From assembly GCA_050179685.1 (NCBI GenBank), contig JBFXEW010000020.1, positions 1 through 64,000 on the forward strand: a stretch of 64,000 bases of DNA. The letters are read 5' to 3'. A program made the translations under genes and the position numbers. The number at the start of each line of letters is the position of its first letter. Positions within the stretch are counted from its first letter, which is position 1. This DNA comes from GWE2-40-63 sp050179685. GTDB taxonomy: Bacteria > Bacteroidota > Bacteroidia > Bacteroidales > SZUA-534. The notes beneath the pieces are model-generated. The model was not told the DNA's origin. It worked only from the letters and a program-made list of their open reading frames with translations, and did no database searches. Below, piece by piece: positions 1 to 7,731 of the stretch.

Positions 1-1
1 C

Positions 2-124
2 TACTGGATGGAATTTAAAGAAAATGATGGAGAAGTTGAAACAGGAACTTCTCCACCTATATCTTTTACTCAAATCAAGATATTTTTATTTTTACTTAAA
101 TTTGAGTTCGTAAGGAACGACTAA
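2..124 (+). CDS. C-terminal end of an unidentified protein (cut by window start)
   Basis: An open frame of 40 codons runs from the first bases to a TAA at 122-124. It reads ...YWMEFKENDGEVETGTSPP and ends ...LKFEFVRND. I do not recognise the family. The mixed, non-repetitive composition is compatible with a real C-terminus, but an open stretch this short could occur by chance. It would converge with the minus-strand lipoprotein gene that ends at 172, leaving about 47 bases between the two stops. Confidence 0.35.
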   Translation, partial: YWMEFKENDGEVETGTSPPISFTQIKIFLFLLKFEFVRND

Positions 125-171
125 TTAAATCAAAACAAACCCTCAAAATTCAAACCTGTACAGGTTTTGGT

Positions 172-1026
172 TTAATCCAATACAATCACTAAATATTTCG
201 ACACACTCCAAAAGGCATCAGGGTCGTTTATCAGCAGACTGTCGACGGGTTTTTCGCCATAAACCTGGAACGAAGCCGAAGGATGCTTTGAAATGATGTT
301 TATCTTTTTTGCAGTAAAAGTGAATTTGGTTTGTTCACGTATATCGATGGGGGTAAATAGTTCCTTGTCGAAATCGGCATTCAGGTTGGTGCCAAAACCA
401 ATACCGATGAATTTACCTTTGGCATCGAGTATTTGCAGGTCTTTTAACTCGCGTTCGGTTCCAAAAAGGTAATAAGCGGTATTTAAACTTTCTTCCTGCG
501 ATTCAATGATGGCGGTTTTTACTTCGCTTTCAAATTTAAGGGTGTCGAGGGTGTAACTCAACTCATCGATTTTAAGGTTCATTTCGAGCAAATCGCCACG
601 CATCTGTATGATTTCTGCATTTTTTTCGGCCAGTTTCTCCTGGAGCGAAGCAATGGTTTTTTGCAAATCGTTGTTTTTAATATGTGCCTGTTTTAGCTGA
701 TTCTGCATTTTGGCCAGTTTTTCCTTGTTGTCGAGCATCAGGCCATAAATGGCATTTATTTCCTCGTTTATTTGTTCTTCGCGGCTTTGGGTATCTTCCA
801 CGTTTTTAACGGCTAAGGAGATAATATTTTCTTTGGCTTTTATGGTCTCCAGGTTGTTTTCGATAGCACTGAAGGTATTCAGTACGGCATAGATGGCTGA
901 ATCTTTCTCAACCAACAGGCGTTGCAGACTGTCGTTACGCATTTGAGCCTTTTGGGCATCCTCGATGTTTTGTGTGCATTGCACAAAAAGTAAAGCAATA
1001 AAAGTAAAAGCAAGCAGGTTCTTCAT
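172..1026 (-). CDS. Coiled-coil lipoprotein of unknown function
   Basis: A 284-residue protein when started at the ATG at 1024-1026. Upstream in-frame methionines would put about 40 unconvincing residues before the signal sequence. The N-terminus MKNLLAFTFIALLFVQCTQ is a lipoprotein signal peptide with the lipobox cysteine near residue 17, so the protein should be anchored to a membrane. Residues from about 20 to 200 are rich in E, K, Q, L and N in heptad-like order, predicting a long coiled coil. The last 80 residues are more globular (GKFIGIGFGTNLNADFDKE, then a segment ending in IVLD). The architecture resembles hypothetical Bacteroidota envelope proteins; the function is unknown. No operon partner is visible. 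Confidence 0.75.
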   Translation of the reverse strand: MKNLLAFTFIALLFVQCTQNIEDAQKAQMRNDSLQRLLVEKDSAIYAVLNTFSAIENNLETIKAKENIISLAVKNVEDTQSREEQINEEINAIYGLMLDNKEKLAKMQNQLKQAHIKNNDLQKTIASLQEKLAEKNAEIIQMRGDLLEMNLKIDELSYTLDTLKFESEVKTAIIESQEESLNTAYYLFGTERELKDLQILDAKGKFIGIGFGTNLNADFDKELFTPIDIREQTKFTFTAKKINIISKHPSASFQVYGEKPVDSLLINDPDAFWSVSKYLVIVLD

Positions 1027-1199
1027 AATTGTTGTATTTAATTGTTTGTTAAAAATAACGAAAAAACATACAGTACCATGTGTTTTGGTAGAAACTATTT
1101 GCAGCACATTGGATAAGCGACAGAAATAACAAATAACAAATATCAAAAACCAAAAACCAATAGCGAAGTCAGCAGGCTTTAGGCAATTAGCAATGGGAA

Positions 1200-1262
1200 T
1201 CAGTAATCAGTAATGAGTGATGAGTGAAGAGTAATCAGAAATGAGAGTAGCGTAATCAGTAA
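1200..1262. repeat. Degenerate simple repeat (ATCAGTAATGAGTGA-like)
   Basis: Imperfect tandem copies of short words such as AGTAATCAGTAATGAGTGATGAG fill this non-coding stretch. No open reading frame or RNA fold is evident. Similar word-salad repeats occur at 50500-50548 (AGTCTAATAGTCTGATGTCT), so this appears to be a genome-wide intergenic feature. Confidence 0.5.
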
Positions 1263-1311
1263 GTGTGGAGCGCAAATGTATTAAGAGGCCGCGGATCGCA
1301 CGGACTTTGTT

Positions 1312-1360
1312 GTACTTAAAGTTCATCAAGTGACTAAAGTACTTAAAGTTCATCAAGTGA
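1312..1360. repeat. 22-bp direct repeat, two copies 27 bp apart
   Basis: The word GTACTTAAAGTTCATCAAG followed by TGA occurs at 1312-1333 and again, identical, at 1339-1360, with CTAAA between. It lies in non-coding DNA between the lipoprotein gene and the tracrRNA. It is followed by another short repetitive stretch (CACGAATTTTCACAAATTTTCACGAA, around 1374). Function unknown. Confidence 0.6.
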
Positions 1361-1523
1361 TTTTTATCCACGAATTTTCACAAATTTTCACGAAATACTC
1401 TTTTAAAGGCAAGGAATACCCAGGCTGAAAAGGCGGGATTGTATTTCTGTGTTGTTACCTTCGAGGGACAGGTAATTAAGCAAAAATTTATGGTCACCCA
1501 TTAGGCTATTAAGTCATTAGAAG

Positions 1524-1558
1524 AAAAACCTCCGGAATTTAGCGGAGGTTTTTTTTTA
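1524..1558. terminator. Bidirectional intrinsic terminator
   Basis: An 8-bp perfect stem, AACCTCCG at 1527-1534 and CGGAGGTT at 1543-1550, with an 8-nt loop, is followed by nine T on the plus strand and preceded by five A, so it could also work on the minus strand. It lies downstream of the tracrRNA terminator on the minus strand and would catch read-through toward the lipoprotein gene. Confidence 0.7.
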
Positions 1559-1573
1559 TGATTACACAGGCCC

Positions 1574-1592
1574 CGCCTGCCGAAGGCAGGCG
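1574..1592. repeat. Short GC-rich palindrome (CGCCTGCC-GAA-GGCAGGCG)
   Basis: A perfect 8-bp inverted repeat with a GAA loop sits in non-coding DNA. This CCTGCCGAAGGCAGG type of palindrome looks like a dispersed REP-like intergenic element, which is inference from its form. It has no T-run and so is unlikely to be a terminator. Confidence 0.5.
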
Positions 1593-1670
1593 CTCCCTTT
1601 GATAACTATCGTGGATTGTGTATTTTGTCAGGGAAGTACCACGCAATCCCAAATGATTTCTAACTCCCTC

Positions 1671-1698
1671 AAAAAAAAACCTCCACCGAAGCAGAGGT
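1671..1698 (-). terminator. Terminator of the tracrRNA
   Basis: Read on the minus strand, ACCTCTGC-TTCG-GTGGAGGT forms an 8-bp stem (two G-U pairs) with a UUCG tetraloop followed by at least eight U. It lies about 50 nt after the anti-repeat, as expected for the 3' hairpin of a tracrRNA. Confidence 0.85.
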
Positions 1699-1800
1699 AT
1701 AGGAAAAATTCCTTCGGCATATAGCCTTATTGTGATAAGATTTAAAATGGAATTAAAAATCTTTGAAACAATATTACAAAAGAATATTGAAACATCCAAA
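1671..1800 (-). ncRNA. tracrRNA of the type II-C CRISPR system
   Basis: Plus-strand bases 1729-1777 resemble the CRISPR repeat: ATTGTGATAAGATTT, then AAAATGGAAT, and ATATTAC at 1771-1777, with an extra loop between the last two blocks. Transcribed on the minus strand this is the anti-repeat. Directly after it the RNA contains AAGGCTATATGCC, a nexus-type hairpin (GGC/GCC, 1716-1726). A second hairpin follows (AGGAA/TTCCT, 1701-1713), then a strong terminator hairpin with a TTCG loop (1679-1698) and a U run (1671-1678). Order and spacing match known tracrRNAs. The gene is divergent from cas9, upstream of it. The 5' end is not defined; about 1780-1850 is plausible. This placement fixes crRNA transcription as plus strand. 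Confidence 0.88.
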
Positions 1801-1864
1801 ACGTTAGTGCATGAACACCGCTAACAGGAAATTAATTTTGTGTTTTTTTTAAAAAAGTTTTAAC

Positions 1865-1903
1865 TTGGGGTACCATTTGTATAACCAACACATTAGACCC
1901 CAA
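1865..1903 (+). promoter_or_regulatory. Inverted repeat overlapping the cas9 start
   Basis: TTGGGGT at 1865-1871 and ACCCCAA at 1897-1903 form a perfect 7-bp inverted repeat whose right arm ends on the A of the cas9 ATG. A possible promoter element (TACCATTTG, a loose match to the Bacteroidota -7 box) lies inside the loop. It could be an operator or a start-masking hairpin if transcription begins upstream of it; this is inference from position alone. Confidence 0.35.
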
Positions 1904-4900
1904 TGAATAAAATACTTGGACTGGATTTAGGAACCAACAGCATCGGGTGGGCTGTAGTAGACAAAGAAGAACAAAGCATAATGGATGCCGGTGTTCGGAT
2001 ATTTCAGGCTGGTGTAAATGATGCCGGTACTTCAAAAGAGGAATCTAAAAATGCCACCCGTAGGGACAATCGCCAGAAAAGACGGCAGTTTTATCGTAAA
2101 AGACTACGAAAAATTAAATTACTTGAAGCCCTAATTCAATTCAACATGTGCCCGCTTGAGTTGGAAGAACTCAAATCATGGAAAAATTGGGATAAAGCAA
2201 AAAAAACCGATGGAAGGCAATTCCCCGAAACAGAAGCCTTTGTTTCCTGGTTAAAATTAAACCCCTACGAACTGCGCTCAAAAGCGCTGGAAGAGGATTT
2301 GACAGCCCTTGAATTGGGACGGGTTTTTTATCATTTTATCCAACGCAGAGGTTTTCTTAGTAACCGAAAAGGAAACGAAGACGGAAAAATTTTCGCAGGG
2401 AAAGAACATATTACGGGTATTGATGAAACCCGTTTAAAAATAGAACACACCACCCTGGGCAATTATCTCTATCGTATTTCAGCTAAAAAAGGTGAGAAGT
2501 TTAAGCTTAAAACAGATGAAGAAGGAAAGGAAGAAAGGGTAAGAGCACGTTATACCCTGCGCGACATGTATATCAAAGAATTTGAAACCATCTGGAACCG
2601 ACAAGCTGAACATTTAGGTTTAAACCAACTACAGGTTAAAAAAAGGAAAATCCGTTTCATCCAGGGGGGTCTCGAGAACAACCGGAACAAACAAAAGATT
2701 GATGTATTAAGGAATACCTATGGTACTGACAATGTATTAATAAATAATACAAGCATTAGTACAACAGAAAAAATACCCTTAAAACAATACTTAGCCGGAG
2801 AAATACAAAATGAAGGAACTGAGATAAAATTCAAAAGCAGCGATAGTATTTTGTTTTTTCAGCGCCCCCTTCGCTCACAAAAAAACTTACTGGCCAATTG
2901 TCGTTTTGAAAACGAATTGCCTGTTATTAAAACAAACGGGGAGTTTAAAACAGACAGCAATGGACAGGTAATAAAACGAAGTAAAAAGCCTTGTCCTTTG
3001 TCGCACCCCGAATTTGAATTGTTTAGAGCTTATCAGTTTATAAATAACATACAATATGGCAAAAACTGGTTAAACGATGAGCAACGCATGGCTGTTTTGG
3101 AATTATTAAACGGCAAAGACAGTAGTTTTGATTTTGAGCAGATTCCCAAGAAATTGAAATTGGTTTACGAAAAGTTTAACTACGACGATAACTTTAAAGT
3201 AGCACCCAATCCTACCATAAAAAAGCTGAAGCCTCTTTTTCCGGAAAATATATGGAATGAGAAATATGAAGAAATTTGGCATTGCTTTTATTTCTATGAA
3301 GACAACGAGAAACTTTTTGAAAAGCTTAAGAATGATTATGAGTTAAAGGAAGCTTCTGTTGATAAAATAAAAAACATTCGGTTAAAAGATGGGTATGGAA
3401 GTATTTCGTTAAAAGCCATTAGAAACATACTACCTTTTTTAGAGAAAGGATACAAATACGACCGTGCAGTAATTCTGGGTGGAATTAAAAATGCATTTGG
3501 ACAGCGTTGGGAACGTTTTAGCGACTTTCATGAACAATTAGAGCGTGATGTATTAAAACTCTTAAAAGAAGAAAACAAAACCGGAGAGGCTATTGAAAAA
3601 ATAAAAGCTTACTTATGGAATCCTGAAAACAACTATGGTTTTTTTAAAGACGATAAGCACTTTCTTCACCTGTATCACCATAGCCAGGAAATTGAGGAAG
3701 CTGAAAAGCAGGAATTGGTACCTGAAATTGAAAACCTGCGAAACCCAATTGTACAGCAAAGCCTTCATGAGCTGCGTCGCTTAATCAATGAGTTGTTAAA
3801 GTCGTACAGGCAAAAACTGGGTCCCGACTTTACCTTTAGCCAGATTAAAGTTGAAATGGGACGTAATTTAAAAAACAGCAAGCAGGGGCGTCAGGAAGCA
3901 ACTTATAGAATACTTGAAAACGAAAAAAAGAACGATGCTGCACGGGAACGTTTGGCGGAATATGGATTAAAGCCCACCCGGACAAATATCCAAAAGTATT
4001 TAATGTTTCATGAAATAGAACAAAAGGCAGGCAATGTACAATGCCCTTATACCGGGAAAACGGTGTCCATAGCCAACCTGTTGGGAAGCGAAAACCTGAT
4101 GCAGATTGAACATATTATACCTTACTCCATATCGCTCGACGACAGTTTTGGAAATAAAACCCTGTGCGAAGCAAACTTTAACCGCGATAAGGGAGAATTA
4201 ACCCCTTACCAGTATTACCTGAAAAATCCTGATCCAAAAATCTGGGGCATTGCCAAATATACTGAAGTTGAGGATGGATGGAGTGAAATTGAAACCCGGG
4301 CATTTAAGCTATTGCCTTATCCGAAAGCCAAACGGTTTACTTCAAAAAAAGAATTTTCTGCCGAATCATTTATTGAACGTCAGTTAAATGATACCCGCTA
4401 TATAAGTAAAAAGGCAGTGGAAATTTTATCGGCTGTTTGCGACGATGTGCGGGTACTACCCGGCCAATTAACCGCCGAGTTGCGTCACCTTTGGGGACTT
4501 AATAATGTATTACAGCCCATTGAAAATATTAATGGACTTGAAACCAACGATTTTGACACCGATAATTCACAGGCTTGTTATGTAATTACCGATGAGAATG
4601 GACATGCACAAAGCATTCATAAGGTGCGAAATGAACGACCTGAAACACGATCGGATGAAATATTGTTACCGGGTAACATTACCAAAGAGGTTTTTGCTTC
4701 GAGGTACCTAAGCGTGAGTTTTGATGCACCCGAATATGAAAACGGCAAGTATTGGGCTTCGCTGAGACTTTCAGAACCGCTTAAGCTGGTTCCTGTTTTT
4801 ACTCCCAGGCCACAAACCGACGAAAACCAGATTGTTTTTAGAGGAAGGGTAGAAAAAAATAAGTTCAGTAACGATACCCTGGGAAGAAAAATGAATACTG

Positions 4901-6453
4901 AAGCGGCTGATGGATGGTATTGGGCCTGCTTTCAGGTAATAAATAAGAGTTTTGAAAAACCTGAAAAACAAAAACAACCCAAAGCCAGTGGAAATAAAGT
5001 GGTACTTTATGGCAAAGTTAAAGAAGGTGTGTTTTATAGTTACATCTACACCTGTCGGAGTAATATGCCCGAAGGCAATTATTGGGCAATACTTGAGTTA
5101 AACCTGGAACAGGTGAACTATACCCATTCCATTAATCCCAAACCGGAAATTGGAAACGAACAGCTATTGATAAGCGGAACCATTGATCAAAATCAGTGGT
5201 TTGCCGCTGAACCCGACCAAAACTATCGGTTTCGTTCCAGTGAGAAACCCGGCAAGTACCATGTGGTTTTTAATATCCTGAGCCAAAAATCGGAATATTT
5301 TAAATTGGAAAACGAAGCTCCCAAAGTACCCAAAGATTGCAAACTTATTGAAGGTCATATATGGGTTGATAAATATACGGGCGATATAAAATTTGACCCC
5401 AAAAAGAATCGCGATGACCACCGGCACCATGCCATCGATGCCATTACTATTGCTTTAACCGAGCAGGCTTACCTGCAATACCTGAGTACTTACAATGCCC
5501 AACGAAAAAGTAAGGAAAGAGGACTCGACAGTACCGAAAAATTTCCTTTGCCCTGGATTGGTTTCGACGATGAGGTTAAAAAGGTAGCGCGTTCGATACT
5601 TATCTCACACAAAAAAAGCAATAAGGTGCTTTCAAAAATCAGCAAGTTGGTGGTTAAAAACGGGAAAAGGTTTCAAAGCATTGGTTTTGCAGCAAGAGGC
5701 CAATTACACAAAGAATCAGTTTTTGGAAGCCGGCAGGCTCCGGGTCAGCAAGAATCTTTTCATATCCGTAAAGCCCTGACTGATCTGAAAAATAACAAGC
5801 ATATTGATAAAGTGGTTGATCCGGTAATTCGTACCTTGATTCTGAACCACCTGCGTGATAAGTGTGGCGTCGATATTTCGAAATCATCGTTCGATGTACC
5901 TAAAGATGCTTTTTTTAAAGACGGCCGGCCGTTATTGTTTTTGCCAAACAAGCGGGGTGAACCCGTACCCATAAAAAAAATCAGGATAAAGGAAAATATT
6001 GGAAACGCGGTTCCTTTAAAAGGCTTTTTAAACCAGTGGGTAAACCCGCGCAATAATCACCATGTACTAATTTATAAAGACCACGACGGCAATTTAAAAG
6101 AAGAAGTGGTTTCATTTTGGGTGGTTGTGGAACGGCAATCTAAAAACCAGGCGATTTACCAATTACCTGCCGATGGTAAAGAAATAATCAGCTTACTCGA
6201 AATAAACGATATGTTTTTATTGGGCTTAAGCGATGAGGAATTTGAAAGCAATAAAGAAAACTACGTTTTTCTTTCGAGGTATTTGTACCGGGTTCAAAAG
6301 CTTTCGTCGTCATTCTATACTTTTAGACACCATTTGGCATCTACATTAACTAACAAAGATGAAGAGAAGTATATTCAAAGCTTTATAGCTTGGCTAAGTT
6401 TAAACCCAATTAGAATTAAAATAAACCTATTGGGCCAACTGGAAAAAATATAA
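1903..6453 (+). CDS. cas9: CRISPR-associated endonuclease Cas9, type II-C, long form
   Basis: RNA-guided DNA endonuclease of 1516 residues. RuvC-I is at the N-terminus (LGLDLGTNSIGWA, catalytic D8). An arginine-rich bridge helix follows near residues 55-75 (NRQKRRQFYRKRLRK). RuvC-II is IKVEMGR with E651. The HNH motif is IEHIIPYS with H737 and the partner N760. RuvC-III is HHAIDA with D1179. All nuclease residues are present, so it should be active. No csn2 or cas4 is nearby, which fits II-C. At 1516 residues it is far longer than compact II-C enzymes of about 1000-1100. Part of the excess is a block at about 920-1165, between the HNH-RuvC linker (LWGLNN) and RuvC-III, made of four to five repeats of about 56 residues. 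Residues 1180-1516 should include the PAM-interacting region. The gene is divergent from the tracrRNA and followed by a 548-bp non-coding gap. Confidence 0.97.
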   Translation: MNKILGLDLGTNSIGWAVVDKEEQSIMDAGVRIFQAGVNDAGTSKEESKNATRRDNRQKRRQFYRKRLRKIKLLEALIQFNMCPLELEELKSWKNWDKAKKTDGRQFPETEAFVSWLKLNPYELRSKALEEDLTALELGRVFYHFIQRRGFLSNRKGNEDGKIFAGKEHITGIDETRLKIEHTTLGNYLYRISAKKGEKFKLKTDEEGKEERVRARYTLRDMYIKEFETIWNRQAEHLGLNQLQVKKRKIRFIQGGLENNRNKQKIDVLRNTYGTDNVLINNTSISTTEKIPLKQYLAGEIQNEGTEIKFKSSDSILFFQRPLRSQKNLLANCRFENELPVIKTNGEFKTDSNGQVIKRSKKPCPLSHPEFELFRAYQFINNIQYGKNWLNDEQRMAVLELLNGKDSSFDFEQIPKKLKLVYEKFNYDDNFKVAPNPTIKKLKPLFPENIWNEKYEEIWHCFYFYEDNEKLFEKLKNDYELKEASVDKIKNIRLKDGYGSISLKAIRNILPFLEKGYKYDRAVILGGIKNAFGQRWERFSDFHEQLERDVLKLLKEENKTGEAIEKIKAYLWNPENNYGFFKDDKHFLHLYHHSQEIEEAEKQELVPEIENLRNPIVQQSLHELRRLINELLKSYRQKLGPDFTFSQIKVEMGRNLKNSKQGRQEATYRILENEKKNDAARERLAEYGLKPTRTNIQKYLMFHEIEQKAGNVQCPYTGKTVSIANLLGSENLMQIEHIIPYSISLDDSFGNKTLCEANFNRDKGELTPYQYYLKNPDPKIWGIAKYTEVEDGWSEIETRAFKLLPYPKAKRFTSKKEFSAESFIERQLNDTRYISKKAVEILSAVCDDVRVLPGQLTAELRHLWGLNNVLQPIENINGLETNDFDTDNSQACYVITDENGHAQSIHKVRNERPETRSDEILLPGNITKEVFASRYLSVSFDAPEYENGKYWASLRLSEPLKLVPVFTPRPQTDENQIVFRGRVEKNKFSNDTLGRKMNTEAADGWYWACFQVINKSFEKPEKQKQPKASGNKVVLYGKVKEGVFYSYIYTCRSNMPEGNYWAILELNLEQVNYTHSINPKPEIGNEQLLISGTIDQNQWFAAEPDQNYRFRSSEKPGKYHVVFNILSQKSEYFKLENEAPKVPKDCKLIEGHIWVDKYTGDIKFDPKKNRDDHRHHAIDAITIALTEQAYLQYLSTYNAQRKSKERGLDSTEKFPLPWIGFDDEVKKVARSILISHKKSNKVLSKISKLVVKNGKRFQSIGFAARGQLHKESVFGSRQAPGQQESFHIRKALTDLKNNKHIDKVVDPVIRTLILNHLRDKCGVDISKSSFDVPKDAFFKDGRPLLFLPNKRGEPVPIKKIRIKENIGNAVPLKGFLNQWVNPRNNHHVLIYKDHDGNLKEEVVSFWVVVERQSKNQAIYQLPADGKEIISLLEINDMFLLGLSDEEFESNKENYVFLSRYLYRVQKLSSSFYTFRHHLASTLTNKDEEKYIQSFIAWLSLNPIRIKINLLGQLEKI

Positions 6454-6564
6454 GCCGGTTTTTATCGTTTTTTTTTGGGTAAAAGCCTGTTTAGATGAAA
6501 ATTTAATTACTTAAACCTATTATGATGCATATCCTGTTTAAGTTACTTACCCGTCTCCGAGGCG

Positions 6565-6610
6565 GCACCCCGAATGCCTGCTGACCAGAAATAGGTGGGT
6601 TTCGGGGTGC
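6565..6610 (+). other. Long inverted repeat between cas9 and the DUF6261-like gene
   Basis: GCACCCCGAA at 6565-6574 and TTCGGGGTGC at 6601-6610 form a perfect 10-bp stem with a 26-nt loop. No U run follows, so it is not a typical terminator. It opens the non-coding block that also holds the 41-bp tandem repeats and may mark the edge of an inserted cassette or part of a structured RNA. Confidence 0.5.
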
Positions 6611-6652
6611 AAAACAGTACAAAGCCTGTTAAAACTAATTCAGGCAGGGTGC

Positions 6653-6880
6653 TGTACTGTCCAAATGGCAGACCTTCGTTTAAAAGTTGGTCGCGTATTG
6701 TCCAAATGGCAGTTTTTCATTTAAAAAGTGTTCCCGTAGCCTACAGTTCAACTTTTTCAATAAATGATGTGGTTGCGTACTGTCCAATTGGCAGTTCTTT
6801 GCTTAAAAAGTTGCACCGTAGTGTCCAATTGGCAGTTAATCGCGTTTTTAAGTCATTGCGTAGGCTACGCGGATGCACCA
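6653..6880 (+). repeat. 41-bp tandem repeat block with dyad sites
   Basis: Units begin with TGTA/CGTA at 6653, 6694, 6735, 6776, 6817 and 6859, so the period is 41 bp with the last step 42. Units 1, 2, 4 and 5 carry a near-palindrome of the form CTGTCCAAWTGGCAG at 6657-6671, 6698-6712, 6780-6794 and 6821-6835, followed by a TTTAAAAAGT-like tract. Units 3 and 6 instead carry GTAGCCTAC or GTAGGCTAC, suggesting a higher-order repeat of three units. The period is not a multiple of three and the frames are not conserved, so the block is non-coding. It sits directly upstream of the DUF6261-like gene, where it could be a multi-operator control region, a structured RNA or the footprint of a mobile cassette. 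Confidence 0.75.
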
Positions 6881-7001
6881 AACACCATTTGGAGTGCTTA
6901 TGCAGGCAAAAACCCTTCGTATTCCCTGGGTTAGCCTTAAAACAGCTTAACGCTGTATATTATACTACTATTTTATTTGAAATACTGAACAATTAAATAT
7001 C

Positions 7002-7670
7002 ATGCTTATGATTCAAGTAGCGCTTTCGCGGATTAACTCCCGCGATCTGTTTACTTTCGGGGTCCGCATAAAAGATTTAATTGCAGGCTTCGATGTTCAG
7101 GCTCTGGGAATAAAACACTATTTCGATTTATTTCTGGAGAAACTGGGAATCTATACGGCTGCTATCGAAAAGCAGGAGGTAAGTGCTCAGGAAATTGCCC
7201 AAAATGATTCGGTGCGCGACAATTACTACCTTGCCTTGCGTCGCCATATTGCCAATTACCTGAACCACCCCGATGCTGAAATTCGTGAACAAGCCCGGCA
7301 GATTCTGCTTATCCTGAATAAAGACGGAAAAACTATTTATGCCAAAAATTACCAGTTGGAAACGGCTGCCCTGCATACAATAATTGCTGAGCTCGATAAA
7401 AACTGGTTACCTGTACTCGACCAATTGTCGGCTACTTTCTGGTATAACTGGTTAAAAACTTCACAAACCGATTTTGAATCGGTAGTTAAGCGAATAACCG
7501 AAGATAAGGCTGAGAATGCTAAAATTGCTGCTGCAACAGCCATACGCAAAGAGTTTGAAGAGGCTATACGTAAACTGTTTGCCTTTTTGGAACTCCAGTA
7601 CGAAATGACCGAGGCTCCTGAACTGTCCGATTTAATGAGGCAACTGCAGGAAGCCGCCAACCGGTTTTAG
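7002..7670 (+). CDS. DUF6261-like protein inside the cas operon
   Basis: A 222-residue protein with no signal peptide or membrane segment, mostly helical by composition (for example KAENAKIAAATAIRKEFEEA). From memory it resembles the Bacteroidota DUF6261 family in length and layout: an N-terminal segment IxxxxLSRINSRDLFxF, a middle with RxxxANYLNHPDAEIREQARQI, and a C-terminal helical pair. This assignment is not backed by a search. No catalytic motif is visible. It starts at ATG 7002 (a second ATG at 7008 is equally possible), 548 bp after cas9 and 61 bp before cas1, on the same strand. It is not a known component of type II-C systems. It could be an accessory to adaptation, an unrelated passenger with its own repeat block, or a remnant of a mobile unit. 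Confidence 0.7.
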   Translation: MLMIQVALSRINSRDLFTFGVRIKDLIAGFDVQALGIKHYFDLFLEKLGIYTAAIEKQEVSAQEIAQNDSVRDNYYLALRRHIANYLNHPDAEIREQARQILLILNKDGKTIYAKNYQLETAALHTIIAELDKNWLPVLDQLSATFWYNWLKTSQTDFESVVKRITEDKAENAKIAAATAIRKEFEEAIRKLFAFLELQYEMTEAPELSDLMRQLQEAANRF

Positions 7671-7683
7671 TTAATTTAACCCC

Positions 7684-7714
7684 TCACCGGGTAAGTTATT
7701 TTCTTGCCCGGTGA
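7684..7714 (+). other. Hairpin between the DUF6261-like gene and cas1
   Basis: TCACCGGG (7684-7691) and CCCGGTGA (7707-7714) form a perfect 8-bp stem with a 15-nt loop, 13 bp after the preceding stop codon. Only TTAAAAAA follows, so termination is doubtful. The right arm contains the GTG at 7711, which argues that this GTG is not the cas1 start. It may stabilise the 3' end of the upstream message. Confidence 0.5.
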
Positions 7715-7731
7715 TTAAAAAACCTAACCCC

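Noticed and set aside
1574..1592. GC-rich palindrome considered as a terminator
   Set aside because: No T-run follows on either strand, and the form matches dispersed intergenic palindromes.
1539..2035. Minus-strand frames of 86 and 67 codons over the tracrRNA and cas9 start
   Set aside because: They overlap the tracrRNA, its terminator and the cas9 coding start, and have no family resemblance.
6595..6996. 133-codon plus-strand frame between cas9 and the DUF6261-like gene
   Set aside because: It runs through the 41-bp tandem repeats, whose period is not a multiple of three, so repeated units are read in different frames. The composition is not protein-like.
7711..7731. GTG as an upstream cas1 start
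   Set aside because: The codon lies in the right arm of a perfect hairpin, and the ATG at 7732 gives the standard Cas1 N-terminus.
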